From: Protonemura montana
Taxonomy: Eukaryota; Arthropoda; Insecta; Plecoptera; Nemouridae
NCBI GenBank assembly: GCA_947568835.1
Contig: OX387605.1
Location: 25,272,784 to 25,336,783, forward strand
DNA length: 64,000 nucleotides
Direction of reading: 5' to 3'
Made by a program: the position numbers and the translations under genes. Position 1 is the first letter of the stretch. Every line of letters begins with the position of its first letter. The notes under the pieces are model-generated. The model saw only the letters and a program-made list of their open reading frames with translations, ran no database searches and was not told the DNA's origin. Positions 44,201 to 54,637 of this stretch are shown here, in pieces.

Positions 44201-46474
44201 ACCCAAAAAACTTTTTGACACCGAGCGTATACCCCAAAAAAATATACAGGGCATACGCCCAATAAATACTCTTTGCAAAACTTTAAAATGCGTTTTGCAA
44301 CGACAATTCTTAATCTCCCTACAACCTGCACTTTAAAAACTCCAAAAGCAAAGTTTATTCCGAAAAGTGGGTAGTCCAAGTATAGTAGCGGTTCGTATGA
44401 TCTGGATGGGTATGCAGTGGTTTTTCCAAGCAGTCAACGTACTCATTCAACCCACCCGAGGAAAGCACGATTGCAGCTACCCCAACACCAAGTAGTAGTT
44501 TTAGTGTTGATAGGAATGAACTATCTATGAACTATAACTAGTGAATAGACTAAAAGTAAATAACTAGCAGAACCCGCTGCCTACGGCCGCTTTCTATTTT
44601 GAGGAAGTGGGCATTTTGATTTCAATTGTAAAGCCTTTAATGGGACCACAACCAAAAGTACCCCCATGAATTGAATTTGAAATTTGCCGCTTATGTCACT
44701 CGGGGTCACTGCATTGTGGAAACTCTGTGGTATTCCAAAGTGACCACGATGACAATTTCGAAAACAAACGACGTTGGCTGTCAAACGATTTCCGTGTATG
44801 ATTTCTTGAAATATTTCTTTAAAAGAGTGAAACTTGTGAAATACCTTTTACAATCTGGGCTAGCCAATCTTGCTAGCCAAGACACCAACAATATTTCAGT
44901 TCTGTCAATTATTTCCCTTCAGTTCTAGAGATTTTGAAAAGAATTTGACATTGACGTTGACATTGACATTGACGTTTGAATTTCCTGAATGCACTGCTGA
45001 GAAGATACTTTCACGATTTCGTACACCTTGCCGTGGTGACAAAAAAGCAAACAATTGATCAAAGCTGTCAGTTTATTAGCAAAATTAATTCTTTTTCACG
45101 TAAAACGATCGCAATTGAATGTGTTTTCGCTCAATTACATCAACAACTTTAATACGAATGCATGAAAAATCACCGTGGAGCTCTAGGCAAGAAAAACTCG
45201 AGTATTAAAAGAGTTATAAAATCGAGCTGCATCGCCTGGCTCTGAGATATCTTGCCGTCATATTTAGCAACTTTTCACCATGAAAACGCTCTCAAATCGC
45301 CGTCAAAATGTCATCCAGCAATGGAGAGCAGAATTACGAACAAATATAACCCAATTGCACACGTTTTTGACCAAATTTCGCAATTTCTATCAACATTTCA
45401 GCTCAGTGTCACATACATCCCAGACAACCACAAACTAAAAAGTTGAACATCGCTAAAATAAGGCTTTTATATAAGGTTAATTAGAAACACCCCCCTCCCC
45501 CCCAACAAGTACCTAACCTAGTGATGACCACGGCATTTGGAACTGACAGCCTGATAACCCAGCGTATACCCAAAAAAAATGTAGGACTACACCACTGCAG
45601 TTGGGTACCCTTCTATCGCAGTAATTATGAAAAGTGGAAGCAGGAAATAACAAGAAACCACATCAGATCTGATGAATCGGATCTCCTGAAGGCAAAGCAG
45701 AAATATTCTCACTGCAGCTCTTGCTGTAAGTAGCAGTGAAAGGAAATCATTCTTCCAGTGCTGTTGATGAGATGATTTTAGAAACAGCACGTAATGTGCA
45801 AATATGTTTTTCCGTAATTCATGTTTGTCTTTAACTGCTTATTTACACTTGGGTTTTAAAGATTTATCTGTAAACATTTACCTGGATTTTTCAAATGGTT
45901 TCAAATCTGCGCTCGTTTCTGTTTGAAAATTGTAACTTAAAAAAGGCCTATATTTATTTTGAAATAAACTAGTTATTTTGAGGATGTTCCTTTAGGAAAA
46001 TTTTGACTCAGGAAAACACAATAGTTACAGAAGAAAAAATACTGCTTAACGTCAGTAACCAAATAGAAACCCCTTTCGTCTCTATTTGCAAAGCCAAGTC
46101 ACATTTTATCCTGGGAATCAATCATGTGACTTTTGTGTTAGAGATTATGAATGTTATTTCAGTCAATTCCAGGGTTAATTCACGTTATTTAATGAGACAA
46201 CTTTCATGATCTCTTACAAAAATACCCTGGACTGATTTAGGTAAACAGCAAATTTCTTAACTCTTTGTCCTTAAGTGACCATCCTGTCTTTTGTCCTTAG
46301 GGTGACTCGGGTGGGCCACTTCAAATTCCCGATGAGAGCAACCAATGCATCCACTACGTAGTGGGCATAACCTCATTCGGCCAGTTCTGTGCGCAGAGGA
46401 ACTCTGCTGGCGTCTACACACGAGTCTCTGCGTATGTCCAGTGGATCGAGAGCCGAGTATGGCCGTCTGGGTGA
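35140..46474 (+). CDS. Secreted CLIP-domain trypsin-like serine protease (complete, nine exons)
   Basis: A 491-residue zymogen of the arthropod haemolymph protease type. Exons: 35140-35257, 38635-38771, 40098-40228, 40696-40904, 41435-41595, 42279-42394, 43016-43275, 43891-44060, 46301-46474; all phases fit. A hydrophobic secretion segment is near residues 19-31. A CLIP domain at about 43-84 has its six cysteines (44, 54, 60, then DTC, CC). A Pro/Thr/Arg-rich linker runs to about 198. Cys230 should tether the light chain. The chain is activated before IVGG (238-241). Catalytic residues are His285 (TAAHC), Asp335 (NDIALLRL) and Ser437 (GDSGG). Asp431 in the S1 pocket predicts cleavage after Arg/Lys. 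The residue before IVGG is Leu237, not Arg/Lys, as in snake-like (CLIPC) proteases, so a non-trypsin-like upstream activator is expected. Coagulation, melanisation or Toll signalling are the likely settings; which one cannot be told. Confidence 0.93.
35443..35533. repeat. Three successive perfect short hairpins in protease intron 1
   Basis: GATGCAGGC/GCCTGCATC (35443-35463, loop 3), GGTGACGAT/ATCGTCACC (35474-35497, loop 6) and GTTGAGTGTA/TACACTCAAC (35511-35533, loop 3). All three lie within 91 bp, about 190 bp after the exon 1 donor. Confidence 0.75.
35600..37230. other. Protease intron 1, no repeat recognised
   Basis: No coding or repeat signal beyond short AT-rich inverted stretches near 36120-36200. 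Confidence 0.4.
37242..37686 (-). mobile_element. 5S-derived SINE, near full length
   Basis: About 445 bp on the minus strand with all blocks of the 31823 copy. Flanks AACTTGTATC (37232-37241) and AACTCGTGTC (37687-37696) match at 8 of 10 positions and may be a decayed target-site duplication. Located in protease intron 1. Confidence 0.85.
38021..38041. repeat. (CA)n microsatellite
   Basis: Short CA run in protease intron 1. Confidence 0.7.
38398..38475 (+). repeat. SINE tail fragment
   Basis: gacgccattagaccagtgcc, then catggccagacgtcaaaac and cagtgcgtcgttaaaacc: the 3' end of the 5S-derived SINE without head or body, about 160 bp before the CLIP exon. Confidence 0.8.
38635..38771 (+). CDS. 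Protease exon 2 (CLIP domain)
   Basis: Acceptor ttctgtgtttgcag, donor TGCCAG|gtagct. It encodes the whole CLIP domain from [13 protein letters not shown] through LYSC and DTCGFR to PIVCCQ, six cysteines in the family spacing. Confidence 0.93.
38885..39195 (+). mobile_element. 5S-derived SINE, diverged and rearranged
   Basis: Head (gaaacaccgattctcaacg, gttaagcaacactgcgctgg) and body (tgaccatcatacacatgacc, gtggaggaatcctgtcgttt) are clear, followed by a second partial 5S-like piece near 39160. No tail. Located in protease intron 2. Confidence 0.75.
40098..40228 (+). CDS. Protease exon 3 (linker)
   Basis: Inferred from splice phase. Exon 2 ends in phase 0 and exon 4 needs two preceding bases; this open stretch (acceptor tttgtctggtccag, donor AACTG|gtatgt) supplies exactly that with 43 codons. 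It encodes polar linker, [13 protein letters not shown] and [10 protein letters not shown]. If skipped, exon 4 could be joined through a second acceptor at 40714 in phase 0. Confidence 0.65.
40696..40904 (+). CDS. Protease exon 4 (Pro/Thr/Arg-rich linker)
   Basis: Acceptor tttctcgtgcag, donor GAAGCTA|gtacgt. It encodes [16 protein letters not shown], a threonine/arginine-rich segment and [13 protein letters not shown]. Low-complexity linkers between CLIP and catalytic domains are usual in this family. Alternative start at 40715. Confidence 0.8.
41435..41595 (+). CDS. Protease exon 5 (activation site)
   Basis: Acceptor gtttcctcag, donor CACATG|gtaagc. It encodes KCTRYSQPV, the pro-peptide cysteine in [11 protein letters not shown], and [15 protein letters not shown], the new N-terminus after activation. 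Confidence 0.93.
42279..42394 (+). CDS. Protease exon 6 (catalytic His)
   Basis: Acceptor ggtttttgcag, donor AAACG|gtacgt. It encodes FLCGGSLIS and VLTAAHC with the catalytic histidine. Confidence 0.95.
43016..43275 (+). CDS. Protease exon 7 (catalytic Asp)
   Basis: Acceptor aactttgtttctcag, donor GGATTCA|gtaagc. It encodes [25 protein letters not shown] with the catalytic aspartate, and ATGWGQ. Confidence 0.95.
43891..44060 (+). CDS. Protease exon 8 (S1 pocket)
   Basis: Acceptor ggtttggtacag, donor TGCTTG|gtatgt. It encodes [28 protein letters not shown]. The aspartate of KDTC is the trypsin-type specificity residue. Confidence 0.93.
44161..45597 (+). mobile_element. TIR DNA element with nested element, in protease intron 8
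   Basis: Ends cagtggtgtagtc (44161) and gactacaccactg (to 45597) are perfect 13-bp inverted termini. Subterminal gtatacgc/gcgtatac motifs follow. No transposase ORF. The middle (44563-45481) is a separate repeat that also occurs alone at 48920-49820. The 8-bp flanks share only their first three bases, so no clean target-site duplication. Confidence 0.75.
44563..45481 (+). repeat. About 0.9-kb dispersed element, copy 1
   Basis: Starts actagcagaacccgctgcc and ends cttttatataaggttaat. Matches 48920-49820 in inverted orientation, with a direct aca/gac-ttgacattgacattg expansion near 44945 absent from copy 2. Confidence 0.8.
46301..46474 (+). CDS. Protease exon 9 (catalytic Ser and stop)
   Basis: Acceptor ttttgtccttag. 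Starts [10 protein letters not shown] with the catalytic serine and ends [15 protein letters not shown]...WPSG before TGA at 46472. The final tryptophan-rich helix is the usual chymotrypsin-fold C-terminus. Confidence 0.95.
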   Translation, partial: GDSGGPLQIPDESNQCIHYVVGITSFGQFCAQRNSAGVYTRVSAYVQWIESRVWPSG

Positions 46475-46655
46475 ACTCTGTGATCCCGTCGTTGAATGTT
46501 TGCTTCGTACCACATCTCATAGTCAGACATTGCGCCAACCTGCGGAGGTGCAGGCAAGGCCAGTGCAATTTTTATATTATTCATGTTACAGTTGTAAGAA
46601 ATATATTTAAATTAAAATAGTAAAACAGACAACTTTATAAAATAGCAGTGCTAAA

Positions 46656-46661
46656 AATAAA
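46656..46661 (+). terminator. Polyadenylation signal of the protease gene
   Basis: AATAAA 182 bp after the stop codon. The 3' UTR would be about 200 bp. Confidence 0.6.
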
Positions 46662-47813
46662 GGATTTTATCTTGAATTATATGAAATGTTAATTGCAAAC
46701 ATGTTGCGTAAAAGACTGGTTTAAATTGCTATCAGAATTATATTATAACGGAAAATGAAGCTGAGCGGCAAGGATACATTTTTAATGACTCGAGAATTTT
46801 TCTGCATGATTTTGTATACTGTAATACTAATATGTCACGGTTCGTGGATAGGGTTTGCCAATACGTCCAAACATTTTGCATGGCTTTACAGCTTCGGTTT
46901 GAAGGAAATCGAGTCGGAATCCTTTCTAATAAATGTGCAAATGCTATGATACAGTGATGAAAAAAAGAAGTACACACCTTGCGATCGATTGCGTCATTTA
47001 TTTTTCTTTCGTGTTTATGCCAATTGGCAAAGTAAGCTATGAAAGCCATGAATGACTGAAAGTTGCTTTCTCTTAATGTAAAACCAGTCAGCCGTGGCTT
47101 GGACGGTGCGAACACTACTGTAGTATGAGGCCGTCAATGCACTTGGCAGTGATCATCACATTGGAGTGTTTGCTCCCTCTCTCGACTAGAGTTGCAAGGC
47201 AACGTAAACTCTGGGTATGCTAGAGTAATTGCAGCATGGAAAGTTGCACAAATTAAACAAATATTATGTACCTTATAAAATCCTATTCAAATTTAAATGC
47301 TAGCGATGGGCAAAGTATTTTGTATTATTAAAAACACTCGTAGCCTCTTGGGTTGGGCAGCAATTTTTTGATAAGTTACTAGTGTTTCTAATAATACAAT
47401 TGCGTGCTCTAGCATGTTGCAAATATAGTTAAAATCACATTGTAAAAACTGAGTATATACTCTTTCCGACCTATTAAATTAAACAACCCTATACCTATTT
47501 ATAAAATATTAAAACTTGCAAAATTTGTTTTTATAATTTAACAATTTTGTACAAAGTATGTTTGTGGAACAGGTTTTAAAAACCAGTAAAGTACGTAATC
47601 ATTTCTACATTTGGCCCCCTTTCTCGGCAATTCAAACCATCACCCGAATGCAGCTTCATAAGTGCATGGTGAACTTGATTTATCTGCAGCCAATCACGCA
47701 GCTTCCAAGAGGACATTGAAAGCAATTCGATCCCCAACGACCAAAGTCGCGATAATTCCACATTTAACCGACCCAAACGATCTACGACGCTGCAGCCGCT
47801 ACCAATCCCTCCA
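46662..47813. other. Convergent intergenic region
   Basis: Between the protease poly-A signal and the palmitoyltransferase stop. It must hold the palmitoyltransferase 3' UTR. Minus-strand AATAAA at 46997-47002 is a candidate signal. Confidence 0.4.
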
Positions 47814-48146
47814 TCAGCTGAGGGCACCTTCTTCCGTTTCAGCATTGTCCCCTCCATCTACCAACGGCTCATCCTTCTTCTTAATGTTCATCCTGTGGAA
47901 GACGGGTGGCAACGCTATTCCCGTTTCGGTCTGTGGTTGTGACTCCCTGCCAAGGTGGGCTGTGACCTCAGTGGGAGCTTGTGACTGCCCGTCCAGGTGG
48001 GAGTAGATGGTCACCCACGACATTCCATCCCCCGCAGGTGGATGTGTGGACGGCAGCAGCAGGTGACGCCACGAACGGCCGTCCATGAGACCCAGAAACA
48101 GCTGCCAGTTGCGACGTGTGCCAAAATCGTACGGGTTTTTGAACTC
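47814..48146 (-). CDS. Palmitoyltransferase exon 7 and stop
   Basis: Acceptor ccttacgattgcag. It starts [17 protein letters not shown], then [15 protein letters not shown], and ends in an acidic tail, [14 protein letters not shown], before the stop at 47814. 110 codons, the longest exon of the gene. Confidence 0.93.
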   Translation of the reverse strand, partial: EFKNPYDFGTRRNWQLFLGLMDGRSWRHLLLPSTHPPAGDGMSWVTIYSHLDGQSQAPTEVTAHLGRESQPQTETGIALPPVFHRMNIKKKDEPLVDGGDNAETEEGALS

Positions 48147-51100
48147 CTGCAATCGTAAGGCAGGTTCTGATGGGTATTTGAAGAGAACTGAAAGATCACT
48201 TGGTTTCTGCGAGAGTGCTTTGCATTTTCGGGTGCCACTAGGCTTGTAGGAGAATGTTTCCAGGTACAGTTATTTTGGTAGCAAAAGTGAGTTGAAGTAA
48301 AGGAAGTGGAGGAAATTACATCAAGAGCCAGGCTTCAGAGCAGAAACAAGCTGACATCAGACTTACTCTCCAATTACATACCTCTTATAAAGTTGACTAC
48401 CCTTCGTTTGCAAACAGGCAATCAATAGAATATGTTAAACATGTTTCATTTCAAACAGATAATTATCTGCCAAGTTAACAAAACCAATCCCTAAGGCAAT
48501 TACCCAATTGATAACTTTTAATGTTTTCATGTGACCTCCCAATATTATAAAGTGACCCCTAAAAAATAAAAAATATGTCATCATTCAAATTGTACAGTTC
48601 ACTAGTAGCCTAGTAGTGTATATAATATGTATTACACACATGTTAGTTGGTTATATAGCGGTTATAGCCATGTCACTCATAGAAAAATTATTAATTTGGT
48701 TGCAATTGTGAATTGTGAAGATGGATGCAATCATTCCAACCCAAACCTTTCTTCAGATAGTTTCATTCACAGTCACGTAGGTATGTCATTACTCATTATA
48801 TTGAGATATTATACTTTTGAAAATCCCAATCCCTCTAAAGAAGTCGAGCCATAACCTATAAGAGCCCACTAGAAAATAATTTTCATCTGAATGGTCGCAT
48901 AATTTCCATTCAATTTTACATTAACCTTATATAAAAGCCTTAAATCTGCGATGTTCAACTTTTTAGTTTGTGTCTGGGGTAACATTTTTTCTGTACATGT
49001 TGATGGAAATTGCGAAATTTAGTTAAAAACGTGTGCAATTGGGTTATAATTGTTCAAAATTCAAATCTTAATCCTTATGTGACACTCTGAGGGTGATTTG
49101 AAAGCGTTTTTTTGGTGAAATATTGATAATTGTGTTTGCATCGTGGCTGGCGAGACTAACTGGGCCATGTCTGACAGCTCGATTTTTATTTGATTAAAAA
49201 CTTGCCTTTAAATGACCTGCAGCATCTCGGTTATACTGTTCATGCATGCCCATTGAGGGTGTTGAAGAAATTGAGCCCAAACGCTGTTAGTTAAGTTCGT
49301 TTTACGTGAAATAGAAATAATTTTGCAAAAAGAGTGACAGAAGCATTCATTTGTTTGGTTTTTTGACCACTGCAAATGCGAACGAATTCTTAAAATTATC
49401 TTTGCGGTAGTGCATTCAGGATATTCAAACGTCAATGTAAAATTCTTTTCAAAATCTCTAGAACTGAAGGGAAATAAATGACATAACTGAAATATTGTTG
49501 GTGTCTTGGCTAGCAAGATTGGCTAGCCCAGATTGTAAAAGGTATTTCACAAGTTTCACTCTCTAAGAAAAATTTCAAGAAATCATACACGGAAATCTTT
49601 TGACAGCCAACGTCGTTTGTTTTCGAAATTGTCATCGTGGTCACTTTGGAATTCACAGAGTTTCCACAATGCAGTGACCCCGAGTGACATGAGCGGCAAA
49701 TTTCAAATTCAATAAATGGGGGTACTTTTGGCTGTGGTCCTATTAGAGGCTTTACATTTGAAACCAAAATGCCCACTTTCTCAAAATATAAAGCGGCCGT
49801 AGGCAGCGGGTTCTGCTAGTCACAATTATAAATTACCAGTTTCAGTTTCTTCAGCCGCTGCTTTTCGTTGTTGTTGATGTGCATCTCAATGCTGGTTTCT
49901 CCTCGTGAGATGAGCCGACCGTGCCACAGAGACAGTGAGCCGAGTGCAAAGAACACGCCTGCCACGCAAAGATATTTTGGTTAAACACCTCCGTAAAGTT
50001 ACCATCCATTGACTTGCTGTCCAGCGGTAGGTTTTGCTTCTCCAAACAGCGCCAATAGGTTTCATAGATGTACTGGCTCTTTATCAAAATGCAACAAATA
50101 TAAATTACTTGCTTCTTTGAAATGAAGTAAAGAAATGTTTTAGAATTTTTTCTTGGCTGAATAAGGTCTACAACTGCCAAAGTCCCAAAAAAATAACTTG
50201 AAAAATGTGAATAACTCTGGAATGCAAAAACTTGCGGATCTGTAATTTTTAAGCAATGTACGTCTCAATGTGGCCAGCATATTTGCAAAATTTCATTAAG
50301 TTTTGTCAAGTGTTTAGGTATTTATTAGGCTTTCAAATTTTGCAAAAAGTAAAAAAAATAACGATCTAATAAAATATGAAGCAGATTTGAGTTCAGATAC
50401 TTTAAAGTCTCATGTAAATTTCATGTAAATAGGTCAAGTCATTCGGTCAGTGCCAACTTGCCAAAAATCACATAAAAAGAAAAAACAGGTCAGAAGTTTT
50501 TTCCGGGTAGACAAATGTTTCCGGAAAGTATTCCAGGAAATGTCCCAACGATTTTAATTCTCACTCAATTCAATACTCAGCCATATTGAGTATTACCGGT
50601 GTAAAAACTATGAAAACTACTGATGAAAAATTAAAAATGTCACAGGCTTCTTGAGAGCGCTAAAAATCATGGACTCTCAAGATGGTGACGTTGACTTCAA
50701 AGTCTCTCTATGGCAACTGCCTTCCAGGTTATCGAGATCGGTAGCTCGTTAAAGCTAATGTTTCTGATTAAAATATGAAACTTACTTGTGCAGAGCAACG
50801 CCATGTAAATGATGCATCGGCGCTTAGCGATGCTCAAGCGAGGCGTGTCATCAGTTTCAAGATCGTTCTCAAACGGAACCTCCGTCTAGAAAATAGCACA
50901 AGTTCTTGTGGAGCAGTTCTCAGAACTGCTGAACGGCAGCTTCACGTCTTGAAATCATACTGCAAGTACAGACTGGTTGTGGTGAAGAAAGAAAGAGAGA
51001 TGGAGCGCAAATTACCGGAGAAGATTGTTCTCACGTGGTGTACTTTATGAGAAATTTTCAGAAATCCCGAGAATTTAGACCATTTTAAATCTATCTAAAT

Positions 51101-53649
51101 GCCAAAACGTCAACGTTTTCGGTATTTCTGGACATTACTTGTCAAGTGCACCTCGCGACTTCAATTTTCTTTTCAGGTAAGTTTTGCTCCCTCTCTTGTG
51201 ACGGAGACGGAGCGTGACGGAGTCTGTAATTTTCTTGTGTTTCTACAAAAATTATGGCCACACGTCTTTACAGTTGTTAGTAAGTTCTACCAGTTAAAAA
51301 GTTTAACCAGAGCTGACAAAAGGTGGGTACTTTTCACTGCTGTTAAATTATGGAATTGTATGGTTAAAATCTCTTAACATTACAGCAATTCCAACATTCT
51401 GATCAAGTTCATCTGCATTCTTGGAGTTAGTTCTCAACAAATCGAAAAAAGCAGTTAAACTTGTTCATAACATTATATCCATAAACAACTGTCAACTGTT
51501 AGTTAATTTAAACTCACATCTGAATTTTTTGTAATGTAATGTAAGTAATGTGGCTTCTGAGCTATCAAATACACATTATTATTATTATTATAATTAACTA
51601 CCAAGCAAGGAACAACCCTTCAAACTAAAGTCCAATAGGTAATACCTCCACAACATGCTAAGAGTTCGTAAGACTAATAACCGACTACATACACGACACC
51701 TGGGCCAAAAGTGACAGGCTATTCAGGAATCAACACGGGTTCAGGTTATCAAAGTTTCTCAAACAGCCACCTCCAGTCATCGGCTTACCATGACGACCAT
51801 GATAGAGTTGTTGAAGCGTACTGGGTGTCCCGTGAGCTCTTCATCTGGCTCCAGCCACACCTGGTTGTATGCAATCCCGATCCCGAACAAGATCAGGAAC
51901 ACCACGCCCAGCACCACATACACCATGTACATGTAGAAGTATCGGTGATTCCAGTGGCCTACGCAAGCATTCAGCCACGCTGGCAAACAACGTCAAGAAA
52001 TGCAAGCAAATCAATCACGGCAACATCATCGCACAGTCAACCTTTGGCATAGCATAGTGGCATAGTTGTGGAAGGATCTTTTAAAAAGATCGCGGCAATC
52101 TTTTTTTTAGTGATCTTTAAAATGATAGCGATCTTTTTTGTATTTCACAATTTTTTTATTCAATCACGATTGAATTTTCCATGATCCTTTAAAAAAAAAA
52201 AATGTTTTTCAATGTTTTTCAACATGCAAAGCATTTTTGTTCCTGTTAAGTGTTTACAGGCTGTTAATTTTCATCTTGTATTCTTGACTATAAGTCATAG
52301 TCCTCGTCGCATTGTGTTCCTACTATTTCTATATTAATATTGCATTTCCCACCACCTATACGTGCTAAAAAACATGGTTTTTTCCAGAGATCACATGATT
52401 TTTTTCGAAAACGATCTATTAAATGAGCTTGATCTTTTATTAAAACAAATTTGAATTTGAACTTCAATCTTGATCTTTTAAAGAGATCGATTTTAAAACT
52501 ATCTTCCCCAACTATGCATAGTGGGTCAGAGACAAGGTTAAATGTTTGTGTGATGAGCAGTTTTACTAAATTCTACGATCCATCTATTTTTTTCCTTGTT
52601 TTGAAAGCCCACTTCTATCTCCCACTGCGCATCCCACCATGCCGCACCACCGTCACGTGGTTCTGATTGTGGCGGAAGGCTTAGAATTTGCAATTCTATT
52701 CATATTTGTATTTTTATATTTTTCATACCAATTTAATCTAATTCATTTTTTAATTTCAATTTTCTATTTCCAGAACTCAATGCTTGAATAGAAAGATTGG
52801 TTTTTAATGTTAATTTGGGTAAAGTATGACACGAAACAAAGCAAAAAGAGATGTGTTAAAATTTGATTACAAGGCAATCAGGAAATGAAGTCGTTCGCAA
52901 GACCATTTATAGAATTTACCACAATCCGATTCCCTGTTGATAACATGCGGTTGTAAGCGTTATCGGTAAAGGTGGAAGCGTTAATAGGAAAAGGATACGA
53001 CAATGATGGTCCATTTTCAGAACGCATTTGTTGCAGATGGAGCAATGGTGTGTTCTTGGAGGCTTCGGAGCAATACACGCTCTACACATACTTGCAGCTT
53101 CCGGGATGAGAATTCCCTGCACACACAAAACTTATAAGGTACCAACAATGTGCAAATAAAATCACTAGGTCAGATACGAGTGCAAATTGTCCTCACCTCT
53201 GGTGGCTGTCCTGGTGAAGTTGTTGCTGCCATATAATAATGGAAGACTACATTTAAGAGAATCCAATGACCAAAAATAAATAAGAATATTGTCAATTCTG
53301 GACTTTTTTGCCAGTAATATGGAATGCCTACCCAGTAAGCAATGACGACAACAGATGAAGTCAGTAACCAGACACACATAATGAACATCTGTGAAGCAAA
53401 GCAATAAATCCATTAGCAAGCAAAACAATGAATTCACATAAAAAATTGCAATGGTGTATTGTATTTTTGGTAGATACATACTGGACCAAGAACTCTTGTG
53501 AAGTTATCAACAAACCAAAACATTGGTTCCATCAGAACATCTATGACATAGGCTCGGTTAGTGTAGTGGTTGTAGAATAAGGACAAGCGAGATAACTTTA
53601 GCTTTGTCCACTGCCACTTCCCAGACGTCCTAAGATTAATCAAGTTCAT
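47814..53649 (-). CDS. DHHC palmitoyltransferase, ZDHHC16-like (seven exons)
   Basis: A multipass membrane enzyme that transfers palmitate to cysteines of target proteins in the endomembrane system. Minus-strand exons: 53649-53482, 53388-53197, 53116-52999, 51979-51789, 50885-50786, 49958-49837, 48146-47814. All junctions are GT-AG and all phases fit. From the ATG at 53649 the product is 407 residues. Order of parts: [15 protein letters not shown] (family motif before TM1), two TM segments, the cysteine-rich DHHC domain (CRAC...[15 protein letters not shown] at about 131-159, DHHC 156-159, then [15 protein letters not shown]), two more TM segments, [13 protein letters not shown], then [17 protein letters not shown] and LLPSTHPP. 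The last two blocks are typical of ZDHHC16. The acidic C-tail is longer than in the human protein. The start is uncertain: another in-frame ATG is at 53736, and an acceptor-like sequence at 53630 allows an upstream exon. Confidence 0.9.
48920..49820 (-). repeat. About 0.9-kb dispersed element, copy 2, next to a palmitoyltransferase exon
   Basis: Inverted relative to copy 1 and without the outer TIR element. Its end lies 17 bp from palmitoyltransferase exon 6, just past the splice donor. Since the host gene is on the minus strand, the copy is in the sense orientation relative to the host gene. Confidence 0.8.
49837..49958 (-). CDS. Palmitoyltransferase exon 6
   Basis: Acceptor ctttgcgtggcag, donor AAACTG|gtaatt. 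It encodes [20 protein letters not shown], then [14 protein letters not shown], which matches the ISRGETSIE-x-HIN block of ZDHHC16. Its donor is followed 17 bp on by a repeat element. Confidence 0.93.
50786..50885 (-). CDS. Palmitoyltransferase exon 5
   Basis: Acceptor tgtgctattttctag, donor TGCACAA|gtaagt, 33 codons plus one base. It encodes [15 protein letters not shown] and [12 protein letters not shown], the start of TM4. Placed by phase and by position in the family alignment. Confidence 0.8.
51789..51979 (-). CDS. Palmitoyltransferase exon 4
   Basis: Acceptor cgttgtttgccag, donor GTCATG|gtaagc. It encodes [14 protein letters not shown], then a long hydrophobic helix (TM3) and a luminal segment with [13 protein letters not shown]. 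Confidence 0.95.
52061..52516. mobile_element. hAT-type MITE with perfect 8-bp target-site duplication
   Basis: 456 bp between CATAGTGG at 52053-52060 and 52517-52524. Inverted ends catagttg(t)ggaag / (c)ttccccaactatg, AT-rich interior with repeated gatctttt/aaaagatc, no ORF. An 8-bp duplication is the hAT hallmark. Located in the palmitoyltransferase intron between exons 4 and 3. Confidence 0.85.
52999..53116 (-). CDS. Palmitoyltransferase exon 3 (DHHC motif)
   Basis: Acceptor ttttgtgtgtgcag, donor CATTGTC|gtatcc. It carries the zinc-binding cysteines and DHHC itself; the proline after DHHC is split across the junction with exon 4. Confidence 0.95.
53197..53388 (-). CDS. Palmitoyltransferase exon 2 (TM1-TM2)
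   Basis: Acceptor tttgcttcacag, donor CCAGAG|gtgagg, 64 codons. Two hydrophobic helices end in [15 protein letters not shown], the family signature just before the cysteine-rich domain. Confidence 0.93.
53482..53649 (-). CDS. Palmitoyltransferase exon 1 (start uncertain)
   Basis: Donor GGTCCA|gtatgt, phase 0. The conserved part begins after an acceptor-like aatcttag at 53630; the ATG at 53649 has weak context. It encodes [12 protein letters not shown] and [16 protein letters not shown]. Confidence 0.7.
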
Positions 53650-53989
53650 ACATAAATCTTCAGATTTTTCATAATGATTGGAGATGGGCTGAAATTGGAT
53701 AAGGAAGGTGCAGTGTGGCAGAAGCAAGGTTAGCATGGATTGAAATGAATGGAATCAAAAACGCTTACCATAAAAAACGTGGGAGCGCCGAGATCTTCCA
53801 AATAACCTTAACCATCTCTAACAAAATAAATATTTCTCTTCAACAATATCAATCGGCAATTCGGAAACAATTGACAACTAATTTTCCCAACAGTATCAAG
53901 TAACCTCTATCTGTCATTTTGAGAATCCTATCCGAACGCATGGTCGGTTCTGCGACTGCGCAGACGGTAGGAAACATGCCGCCATCGGT

Positions 53990-54037
53990 AAAAAGTGTCA
54001 GTCTGAACTGGGTGCAGTCGACAGCCGACCTTCGTCT
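53990..54037 (+). other. Candidate untranslated first exon of the plus-strand gene
   Basis: An initiator-like TCAGT (53998) is followed by a good donor TTCGTCT|gtgagt at 54038, and the next acceptor is at 54559. The start position is inferred. It lies about 350 bp from the palmitoyltransferase start on the other strand, suggesting a shared bidirectional promoter. Confidence 0.4.
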
Positions 54038-54637
54038 GTGAGTTTTGTTCACTGCCTGCCACAATTCTTCCTCTTATATTTCTGCCATTTTTTTAGTTTT
54101 TGGTAGCGATTTTCACGTGGTTTTTGTGATCCAGGCTAAATATAAATAAATCTAGATTCATTTACTTTTAACTTGTCTTAAGTTAATTATACTAATGTAT
54201 TATATGCTACATTGTCATAATATTCAACAATAAGAGAAACGAACCGGACTGCGTTGATAAAACTCGTAAGTTGCAGACCGGTTTTTTTGTTTTTTTGGCA
54301 GCTGAAGTGGGTGTATGTGACAGATAAATAACTAGCTCGTATTTTACCTCTTGTATCTTGATCCTACGTGTATTTGCTCATCGGAACGTTACATTATTTT
54401 TTATACCATCATGTCTAAACAATCGTTTACCATCCTTAAAGCCGTAATTTTTATACAAAAACAGAATTGCAGCAACCTGTTGTAAAATCATGTGGATCGC
54501 ATATTGATTACTGGCAAGTGTCACCAATAATTAACACAGATCGTGGTTTTCCTCTGCAGGTACACACCACCACATGAGTTCCTTGCTTTTGACTGGAAAA
54601 GAATACCACACAGGAGTCTCCAAGCCGCTCTGGAACG

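Noticed and set aside
51270-51590. LINE 3' end (KLWN-like residues and an (ATT)n tail)
   Set aside because: Only a few residues resemble an RT C-terminus and the reading frame is very short; not enough to call.
53849-54064. Upstream coding exon for the palmitoyltransferase starting in the CGATGGCGGC context near 53975
   Set aside because: The possible donors leave the wrong phase for the acceptor at 53630, so I could not join it.
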